Source: Epiperipatus broadwayi | Lineage: Eukaryota > Onychophora > Udeonychophora > Euonychophora > Peripatidae | Assembly (NCBI GenBank): GCA_028023455.1 | Contig: JAQFVV010012476.1 | Coordinates: 5,225,094 to 5,289,093, forward strand | DNA: 64,000 bases | Direction of reading: 5' to 3' | Part shown: one piece after another, positions 56,920-64,000 of the stretch | Layout: each line of letters opens with the position of its first letter | How positions within the stretch are numbered: position 1 is the first letter of the stretch | Position numbers and translations under genes: made by a program | The notes under the pieces: generated by a model | Database searches by the model: none | What the model was told of the DNA's origin: nothing | The model's input: the letters and a program-made list of their open reading frames with translations, nothing else

Positions 56920-57299
56920 TGAGTTAAACCATATTTTAGTTTGTATTAATTCCCAATGTTTTGATGAAATGGCATCCGCAATTGTCAAAATTAACTTTTC
57001 AATAAAAAAAACATTAGATCTCAAATAGTAACGAGATTGAAAGTGAGGTAAAGAATGAGATTGTGAAGTAGTTGAGCATTCAGAAAATTTGGATTAACAA
57101 AATGTTTATTTTCTTCAGTTTGACCACTAATTGATTGCAAATTGATATTAGAAGAAAATGATAAAATAAGTGGTCTCCTCAAGGCTTGAATACATTGAGC
57201 TTCAATGGCTTTATTTAAACCAGTTGAACTTTTTAATATTTCAGTCAACTCCCTCATGGTTCTCAAATCATACTTTTTCAAATTAAAAAGTATTTTAGC

Positions 57300-57669
57300 A
57301 TTATCAAAATCAGATTTAGGATCAATTTCTAAAAAAATGTGAAGTAAAAGCTGATGTATTTAACTTCCTATTAAAGATATTTATATGTTCATTAATTTGT
57401 CTATTACACTGACCTGCATAGCTTTTTGAATACTGTAAACATGAATTTTCATAAAACCCTTGGTACTCCAAAAATACTCTTTCTTTAGGTTTATGGAAAA
57501 AATCACCCAATTTGTTTGCTAGTTGAAAAATAGTCTTTATACTAAAATTAGATAATTTTCTACTGATTTTCACAGTGACTCCTTTAATATAATATAAAAT
57601 CACTCTATAACTAATTGAATAATCAATTTTATCTTTCTTCTTCTTTTTGGTGTCAATGCTATATAACAC
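57300..57669 (-). pseudogene. PLE GIY-YIG endonuclease region, minus copy
   Basis: The 115-codon frame 57322-57669 starts in the thumb/linker (YSIDTKKKKK, ISRKLSNFSIKTIFQLANK). It then reads RVFLEYQGFYENSCLQYSKS, YAGQCNRQINEHINIFNRK and LNTSAFTSHF. In intact PLEs the blocks are G-V-Y-x-I-x-C-x-x-C-x-x-x-Y-I-G-Q-T-x-R, then the catalytic-region R and E-H. So GIY appears as GFY, YIG as YAG, and Glu-His is retained. The family nicks DNA at the target. The frame stops in a frameshift after SHF, with the rest (nearly to 57040) in other frames. Confidence 0.85.
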
Positions 57670-57889
57670 CTTATGTATGATGTTTTTATTGTAACCATTA
57701 GAAAGTAAAATATTTTTTATTAATCCTATTTCTTGAGTAAAATGATCTTAATCTGAGAAACTACAAGTTCTCAGCAAAATATTTTTTGCTATAGAAAATA
57801 TGTGTACAGAATGATGATGAGAATTAAAATTGAGATATCTGTTTGCATGGGTGGATTTTTTATAGTCCAATATTGATAAAGGTGTCATC

Positions 57890-58150
57890 ACATTTTCTGG
57901 CAATCAAAACATCTGAAAAAGAAAGTGATTTGTTATTTTCAACTTCCACAGGATGCCAATCATTAAGAAAGACAAGAAAAAAGTTCAAAGCATCAATACC
58001 ATGAGGCCTTATAACAAATGTATCATCCACATATCTGGGCCAAATAGAAGATTTCTTAATAGCTTCACTTATTACTTAAATTTCAAAATTATTCATGAAG
58101 AGATCAGCAATTATAGGTGACAGTGGAGATCCCAATGTAAGTCTTTTAAT
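57890..58150 (-). pseudogene. PLE reverse transcriptase catalytic core, minus copy
   Basis: The minus strand encodes TLGSPLSPIIADLFMNNFE (58137-58080), then a stop. It continues WPRYVDDTFVIRPHGIDALN and FFLVFLNDWHPVEVENNKSL, ending SFSDVLIA (about 57905). These are the PLE motifs G-S-P-x-S-P-I-x-A-x-L-x-M, RYVDDTF (motif C, both Asp intact, 58033-58022) and S-x-x-F-x-D-V-L-I. This is the only intact catalytic motif C of a PLE in the window. The upstream palm strand is separated by the 237-bp hairpin insertion. Confidence 0.88.
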
Positions 58151-58162
58151 TTCTTTATACTT

Positions 58163-58399
58163 AATATACAAATTAACAAATCATATGCAACACTTGAAAG
58201 AGAAGCTATACCTATTCCAAAAATTGTTATGTGCTAAGCGCTTTCAAGGCCATTTGCCTCATATTCATAGCAGTAATGGCCTCGAAAGTGCTTAGCACAT
58301 AACAATTTTCGGAATAGGTATAGCTTCTCTTTCAAGTGTTGCATACGCTTTGTTAATTTGTATATTAAATTATCGAGGGAGAAGTTTAAAATCTGTATT
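58163..58399 (-). mobile_element. 237-bp inverted-repeat insertion within the PLE RT, 14-bp target duplication
   Basis: Two 92-bp arms (58163-58254 and 58275-58366) are about 95% complementary around a 20-base loop, followed by a 33-bp single-copy end (58367-58399). ATTTCTTTATACTT flanks the insert exactly, at 58149-58162 and 58400-58413. Read on the minus strand, the single-copy end plus one arm encodes NFSLDNLIYKL then TKRMQHLKEKLYLFRKLL. That resembles the Leu/Lys-rich N-terminal block of PLE proteins (L-x-K-K-L-x-x-L-K-x-x-x-x-F-L-x-x-C). The insert may therefore be a folded-back copy of a PLE 5' segment. Confidence 0.85.
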
Positions 58400-58572
58400 A
58401 TTTCTTTATACTTCTAAAAATCATGAATAAAAAATGCATTTTCAATGCAATGTTTTACAATGGGATAATAAAATCAGGCAAATTATTGTATTGAGCTATT
58501 ATAGATAAAGCTTCTTTAACAGAAATACTATTAAACATAAGAAAACATTAAAACTAACCAATAAATTAATTG

Positions 58573-58692
58573 GTCAAGCATTTTTAGCTGAGAGGTCAGT
58601 GAAGCTGCCTTGCACACAAGCAGTTGGTTGCAGACGGTTGTTGCGGATTCGCCTCCCGGCCAATGCTATGACATATGGAAAAAAAATAAAAA
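58573..58692 (+). mobile_element. tRNA-derived SINE, copy 5, inside the PLE
   Basis: The plus strand reads GTCAAGCATTTTTAGCTGAGAGGTCAGTG (A-box region), AGCTGCCTTGCACACAAGC, TTGCGGATTCGCCTCCCGGCC (B-box region), AATGCTATGACATATGG and an A-rich tail. The plus-strand PLE copy (about 60325) lacks this block and gives the pre-insertion sequence (ACCAATAAATTAGTTTTAG on the matching strand), so the SINE arrived after the two copies diverged. The target duplication is unclear (AATAAATTAAT-like on the left, AATAAAAATCAG on the right). Confidence 0.88.
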
Positions 58693-58719
58693 TCAGTTTT
58701 AGTTAGTTTTAAGTTTTTA

Positions 58720-59218
58720 ATTATAGAAATAAAATGACTTGAATTCTTAATTCTGAATGGAATGTTATCTGACGATGGTTGTAAGCACTGGGCTAAATAT
58801 CCAGTCAAAGCATGTGCAGAAGAATTTATAGCACGCGCTACAGGCCACAATAATACCTCAGGTTTATAAATTTTAGACAAACCATAAAATTTAGGATAAA
58901 ATAAAGTGTCTTGTGTTTGGAGAAATTTTAATTTTCATATCCTCACCTATATTGGAAAATTTTATAAGACTTTTTATCTTTTTTAAAAAATCTGTCAGAG
59001 GATCTCTAACAATCTTTTTGTAAGTTCCATCATTTAATATATTTAAAATTTTATTATTATAATCTAAAAGATTAAGTACAACAATCGAATTACCTTTATC
59101 TGCTGGAATAATTACAATAGAATCTTTTTTTTAATTATAAAGTACAACCAATTTTTCTTTAGATGAATTACATTTTGATGGTTTTATATTCGACAATGTT
59201 TGTGAAATCTTAAAAAAT
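58720..59218 (-). pseudogene. PLE N-proximal RT/fingers region, minus copy
   Basis: The minus strand reads SIVIIPADKGNSIVVLNLLDY (about 59130-59060), then YKKIVRDPLTDFLKK, then FYGLSKIYKPEVLLWPVARA. It continues INSSAHALTGYLAQCLQP, then NSSHFISIIKNLKLTKTDF (58880-58730). These correspond to the PLE blocks A-D-K-G-N-x-x-V-V-L, Y-G-L-P-K-x-H-K-P-x-x-P-x-R-P-I, and A-x-x-L-x-x-x-L with I-K-N-S-x-x-F. Frameshifts break it into three parts. The frame is interrupted at 58692 by the SINE. Confidence 0.85.
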
Positions 59219-59317
59219 ATGAGAAAACCAAAAAGTAATTTATCTAAAAAATAATTTGTTGTACTTTATAATTTTAAAAAAAAGATTCTATTGTAATTAT
59301 TCCAGCAGATAAAGGTA

Positions 59318-59918
59318 ATGTCATATCTGACATTGCCTTTATAAGTGAACTATTTTGTATTCCTTACCTGATTGGCTAGCACTCAGTTTCTATCCAAAGG
59401 GATTAAATCCTTCATGGGGTTCACACACCAAATACACATGTTTCTAGTAAGGTAGTGGATCTGACATTAAATATTCAGCCTTTAGGAGGCAAGGCAGAGA
59501 GCAATTCTGTCAACCTGAATGACTGAATGTGCTCTCCAATAAACCCTCTGCCATCAGCAAAAGGAGTCTTTCTATTCATTATTATGACATTCACATAGTG
59601 AGGCAAGTCCACCTATTGACTAGAAACTGCTACAACTGAATTAGAGCTGACTTGAGGCAAGCTAAATGCATAGCTGGAAGAGTCTTACCAGAGCTCACAA
59701 GGCAGGCTAATCATTTAGCTAAAAGTGAATCCCATTACTCAGTACAACTACCTCAGCATTAACTTGTATAAACAATATATGTATATTATTGTTTAACTAA
59801 CAAGTGTGTATATTTTTGTACTAATAAATTGTACATATTAATTGTTGGGTAGTTGCTTCTTTTTGTGTCTGTTGGGTTGGAACCAAATCTGTAAGCCTAA
59901 CCAAACACAAGAGGTAAT
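59318..59918. mobile_element. ~600-bp insertion in the plus PLE copy, candidate solo LTR
   Basis: The uninterrupted minus copy reads GATAAAGGTAATTCGATTG. The plus copy has GATAAAGGTAAT, then about 600 unrelated bases, then GAGGTAATTTGACG, so GGTAAT (6 bp) appears duplicated. The insert starts near TGTCATATCTGACATTG and ends near CTAACCAAACACAAGA. It has a TATA-like run (TATAAACAATATATG, 59766) and an AATAAA (about 59821) followed by a GT-rich stretch. A TGT...ACA outline, promoter-like and polyadenylation-like signals and a short target duplication suggest a solo LTR. The exact TG/CA ends do not line up perfectly with the duplication. Other short non-autonomous elements remain possible. Confidence 0.5.
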
Positions 59919-60379
59919 TTGACGATTATACTTAATTGTTTAGATTATAATAATAAAATTTTAAATTTACTAAATGATAGAACTTACAAAAAGATTGTTA
60001 GAGATCATCTGATACTTTCAGAAAAAAAGACAATATCTTATAAAATATTCCAGTATTGATGAGGATACGAACATTAAAATTTCTCCAAGAGAAGTCTTCA
60101 TTATATCCTAAATTTTATGGTGTGCCTAAAATTCATAAATGTGAGCAACATTGTGGTCTATTGTGTGTGCTACAGGTTTTTCCACATTTGCTTTGGCTAT
60201 ATATTTGGCCCAATGCTTACAAACACTGACAAATAACATTCCATCCAGAATTAAAAATCCAAGTCATTTTATTTCTATAATTAAAAACTTAGAACTTACT
60301 AAAACTAATTTATTGGTTAGTTTGATGTTTTTTCTATGTTTAGTAGTATTTTTGTTGAAGAAGTTTTATCTATAATAGA

Positions 60380-60600
60380 TCAATACAATAATTTGCCTGA
60401 TTTTATTATCCCATTGTAAAACACTGCTTTGAAAATACATTTTTTATTCATGATTTTCAAAAGTATAATCAAATTAAAGGACTTTCTACGGCGTCTCCAC
60501 TTTTGATTGCAAGAAAAGAAGATGACTCTTTATCAATATTGATTTATAGAAAATCCATCCACCAAAGAGATATCTTAATTTTAAGTCTCATCACCATATT
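60380..60600 (+). pseudogene. PLE RT with deleted catalytic core, plus copy
   Basis: The reading IHFLFMIFKSI (about 60437-60470) matches the palm strand just before the GSPLSP motif in the minus copy. The sequence then jumps, at about 60485-60497, to the equivalent of VLIARKEDDSLSILIYRKS, which in the minus copy lies after SFSD. Everything between, including GSPLSP and YVDD (about 240 bp in the minus copy), is missing. This copy could not encode an active RT. Confidence 0.8.
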
Positions 60601-60794
60601 GTGCAAATATTTTTCTGTAGCAAAAAATCTTTTAATGAGAGCTTGAAGTTTGTCAGATAAAGATTATCTTACTTAAAAAATAGAAGTACCAAAAAAATAT
60701 TTTACTTTCTAATGATTAAAATAAAGGCATTACATAGCATTGATACTAAAAAAAAAAGAAATAAAATGAAATTGATAACTCCACTAGTTATAGA

Positions 60795-61085
60795 GTGGTT
60801 TTACCTTATAGTAAAAGAATCATTGATAAAATCAGTAGAAGACTATCTAATTTTAACATAAAGACTACTTTTCCACTAGCAAAAAAAATGGTGATTTTTT
60901 CCCATAAATCTAAAGACAGAATACTTTTGGAATACCAGGAGGTTTTTGAAATTCCATGTTCACAGTGCTCAAAAACCTATGTACCTTAGGCTAATAGATG
61001 AATTAATGTCAGAATTAATGAACATAAAAACACCTTTAATAAGAAGTTAAACACATCAGCTTTGATCATACACCTGATTTGGATA
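60795..61085 (+). pseudogene. PLE GIY-YIG endonuclease region, plus copy
   Basis: The open frame 60795-60989 reads ISRRLSNFNIKTTFPLAKK, then RILLEYQEVFEIPCSQCSKT, then YVP and a stop. The frame continues INVRINEHKNTFNKKLNTSA to about 61070. The C-x2-C pair and EIPC block are better preserved here than in the minus copy, whereas YIGQ is reduced to YVP-stop. R-I-N-E-H is intact. It is the same domain as at 57300-57669, with independent damage. Confidence 0.85.
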
Positions 61086-61470
61086 ATGCTAAAATACTTG
61101 GTAATTTAAAAAAGTGTGATTTGAGAACCATGAGGGAGTTGATTAAAATATTAAAATGACCAACTGGTTTAAATAGAGCTGATGAAGCACAATATTTCCA
61201 GCCTTATGGAGACCACTTATTTTATCTCTTCTAATAGAAATTCCAAATTAATGGTGAAACTGAAGAAAATAAACATTTTGTTAATCCACAAATTCTGAAT
61301 GCTTAATTATTTTGTGCTTAATCTCATTCCTTATCTCACACTCAATCTTGTTACTATTTCAGATCTAACAGCTTTTCTTTGAAAAGTTAATCTTGACAAT
61401 GATGAATGCTATTTTATTGAAATATTGGGAATTAATCAAAACTAACACATGGTATTATTTTTTAACTCTT

Positions 61471-64000
61471 TCAGTTGTTGTGGACTACAAAATGCACTGT
61501 GTATTGTTTAGCACAATACTAGAGTGAAGGACTTAAGGGATTCCACAAATTGATGGTCAACACTGTTACCTTCGGTTACCATTATATAATTATAAAATGA
61601 CCAACTTTTTTACTCTGAGTGATTTATCATGATTGGAGAAGGAACATGGTCAGAACTCAATATTCCAGGATCAGTTTTTAGGTGAGTCATGAAAATAAAA
61701 AAAAACTGAGTTCAAACTACCTAAATACGACTATCAAATGCTCACTTTGCCACTAGGATTTTTAAACTTCACAACTCTTTGGACAATTAGATAGTATATG
61801 ATTATTATTATTATTATTTATAGAAAATATTTAGACACAAAGGTACACAAATAATCTATTTATATATTTAAATGTTTTGAAGATTTGGCCAAGAAAAGGT
61901 AATGCTGTTTTTATTATTATTATAATTTGTAAGGTAATAATCTAAGGAGTTTTATTGCTTGGAAAATCAGAAAAAGTTACAGATTGGACTATGGTCAAAA
62001 GTCTCATATGGGATGATATGCAGTGTGTGTTACATTAAATTCTCTACTTCAAAGCATGTTATCCAGACACATAATAACACTTATTGTTTATCTATGATCA
62101 TTTTCTATTGCTACCTTACTTTAATATAATTTATTCTATTTTTTTTAAAAGCAATTCTTTTTGATTTATTCCAGAGCACTCTGCTGGGATTTTCAGTAAC
62201 CAAAAGAAACTAGATGGTAATATTTTTGCAGTCATAGTTCAGTTTAAATTACATCCTTCATAAAAAATAGCTTTGAATTTAACAATAACAAGCTAATTCT
62301 AACACTTTAATTTTAGAAATAAATTATTAAATACCACATAAATATATAATATTGTATCTAACATTAATTTTAAATAATGTCCTCAATAGAAGTTTTCTAC
62401 AATCTTTCAATGGAAATGGCAATAATAAAAAAAATCAGCCAATCTCCACTGGACATACCTTTCTGTCATAACTGACATCATTAATAACTTGTAAACAATA
62501 TAACATTTGTTTAAAAATAGCATCTCAATCTTTATTTAAATACCATCATAACATTCAAATTTTAATATCAAATTAAATGGTGTGATAGTGGGTAAATAGA
62601 TTAAGATGCTGTGTTTTAGAAGATGTAAATTGTTTTCTGGACTAATTATGATACCAGTTCTGACAGAAATGCATATTCAACAAGGCTTGATTAATTTTGT
62701 CATCGAACATTGCCTCTTTAAAGATCATATTTTTTATAGAGGGAATAAGGTATTTACAACTTAGTAGAATGCTGTTAAATCACTTTCATCTTTCCTATCG
62801 TAGTTAAATCACCAAGTAATTGCAAAATTACAATTAACATTAGTGGCATTGGATATATTTAAAGGTAACTAGTCTAGCAGACATTTTAGACAAGAGGTTA
62901 AATTGATCACATACCAGATGAATACATAATCTTTTTTATACACCTTTAAAATCATACTCACATAGACAAATCATTTCTATTCATTTTAAAGTTCATATAT
63001 GTAGACAACAATAAGTCTGCTTTATGTCATAATATTGAATGCACCATTGTTCAACATTATATATATATTAAATAAAATACACTAGAATAACTCTACAAAA
63101 TTAAAAACGCCTATATAAAAGTTAAAAAAATAATTTCTTTGCTACAGCCAGCTTACGGTTTTTCAGCCATCTTGAGTAGCAATACATATTTATGTCAAAT
63201 TTAATTTATTAGCATCACTTTCAAGTGCACAAATATTAAGATATTATTATTATAATTTCAAGTTAATAGACAATAGCCAATAATCACTCCTACAATTGTT
63301 AATATTTTTTGACTCTGACATATACTTTAATTGTACGTTAAAGATGAAATATAAATAATATAAAAATAAAAGTTGAATGATTATAGTAAAGGTTTGAATG
63401 GGCATGAGTCTCCTAATTGAGAATGAGTCAGTCCAAGCATGCCATAAATGTAGCTTTGCAGTTTGCTGATAGCTTAAGCTATATGTTTAACCTAACTTTA
63501 GTAAGATGTCCTTTAAATATATATATATAACATTTAAAAGGTAGATCGATAATAAAGTATTTCATTTTTACAAATAAGGAGAAATTAAAACCACATTTAT
63601 TTCACTGTATAAATGTAAATTAAATTTTACATATATGTAAAGAGATATCCGTGTGAAAATAACCAATTGTCACCTTATCATTGTTGTATAAAAATTGATA
63701 AAATATGTGTTTTCTTTCATTTATTTATTAATAATATATATATATATTTAAAAAATGAAGAAAAAAATACGACTACACTTTAACAATTAAATAGCTTTTC
63801 CACACAATAATAATTGATATACAATACAATTAACAACTACAACAAAATCCATTTAAAAAACATATATTAATTTTAATTTATTATTACCACAACACCAGTG
63901 AAAAAATAAAATTAATGAAATCTTTATTAATTGAGCTTCATTTGTAAAGTGCTAATGAATTAAAGTTAAGACATCATAAATCTATGAAATTATGTTATAA
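61471..64000. other. AT-rich region, no recognised gene
   Basis: About 2.5 kb without open frames over 60 codons or recognised repeats. An ATT trinucleotide run lies near 61803-61816, and short TA runs near 63058-63068, 63518-63528 and 63734-63747. Confidence 0.45.

Larger units (their letters stand above)
56920..59218 (-). mobile_element. Penelope-like element (PLE), minus-strand copy
   Basis: Read from 59218 down to about 56920, it contains a linker ending IIPADKGNSIVVLN, the RT palm motifs, and a GIY-YIG endonuclease C-terminus. This is the standard PLE order (RT then GIY-YIG). It is 5'-incomplete: it begins just before the ADKGN block and lacks most of the N-terminus. It carries a SINE (58573-58692) and a 237-bp hairpin (58163-58399). 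Its 5' end abuts the 5' end of a plus-strand copy at about 59218. The 3' region past the GIY-YIG domain is shared with the plus copy down to GGGAATTAAT (about 56945) and roughly AAACTCAAAA/AACTC. Confidence 0.88.
59219..61470 (+). mobile_element. Penelope-like element (PLE), plus-strand copy
   Basis: The sequence mirrors the minus copy: LVVLYNF-K-KDSIVIIPADKGN at 59260-59315; then, after an insertion, YNNKILN, YKKIVRD and FYGVPKIHKCE at about 60110. LAQCLQT and RIKNPSHFISIIKNLELTKTN lie at 60205-60310 (open frame 60151-60375). The GIY-YIG region is at 60795-61080. It differs from the minus copy by a roughly 600-bp insertion at 59318, lack of the SINE, and a deletion that removes the RT catalytic core near 60490. 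It ends at about 61470 with the same 3' region. Confidence 0.87.

Noticed and set aside
57021-57281. 86-codon minus-strand frame as a separate gene
   Set aside because: Its content (for example YDLRTMRELTEILKSSTGLN) is the same as in the plus PLE copy after the GIY-YIG region, so it is the C-terminal tail of the Penelope-like element.

Overview
This window is AT-rich eukaryotic DNA, roughly three quarters A+T by eye. It has no long host open reading frames, no operons and no ribosome-binding-site pattern. The recognisable protein signatures are reverse transcriptases of RTE-like non-LTR retrotransposons, Penelope-like elements with GIY-YIG domains, other LINE C-termini and a pogo/Tigger-type transposase. 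Small repeats include tRNA-derived SINEs, a hAT-type MITE and several fold-back elements. Together with long (TA)n arrays this points to an invertebrate animal genome. I cannot fix the phylum from sequence alone.

Layout. 0-6 kb: a Penelope-like C-terminal scrap (228-508), then quiet AT-rich DNA with a decayed, coding-looking stretch near 2.4-3.3 kb. 6-12 kb: a 225-bp hairpin insert with a 15-bp target duplication beside an old RTE 3' end, a tRNA-headed SINE candidate, another RTE 3' end and a fold-back MITE. 15-22 kb: one near-full-length minus-strand RTE copy and two shorter ones, plus local tandem repeats. 23.4-26.35 kb: the best RTE copy, with an APE endonuclease, an almost intact RT reading frame (457 codons), a C-terminal domain and a GAT-repeat tail. 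27-32 kb: RTE fragments, a SINE abutting an RTE 3' end, and a LINE C-terminus with a CCHC-like motif. 32-42 kb: DNA-transposon territory, with a complete 448-bp hAT-type MITE, a repeated fold-back family, a Tigger-like transposase remnant whose helix-turn-helix part is duplicated in tandem, and two large complex palindromes (36.1-37.26 kb and 41.15-41.65 kb). 42-56 kb: SINEs, RTE ends, a LINE remnant, two possible host exons (47.1 kb plus strand, 50.35-50.57 kb minus strand) and a nested RTE-in-RTE insertion (54.3-55.4 kb). 56.9-61.5 kb: two Penelope-like elements joined head-to-head, each carrying different later insertions. 61.5-64 kb: nothing recognised.

How it fits together: the RTE family supplies an endonuclease and RT that could also mobilise the short A-tailed tRNA-derived SINE. 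That SINE has five copies here, three with clear target-site duplications. The Penelope-like pair is the most informative locus. The two copies act as mutual references, which lets a SINE insertion, a roughly 600-bp insertion, a deletion of the RT catalytic core, and a 237-bp inverted-repeat insertion with a 14-bp target duplication all be read directly. No host gene can be assigned with confidence.
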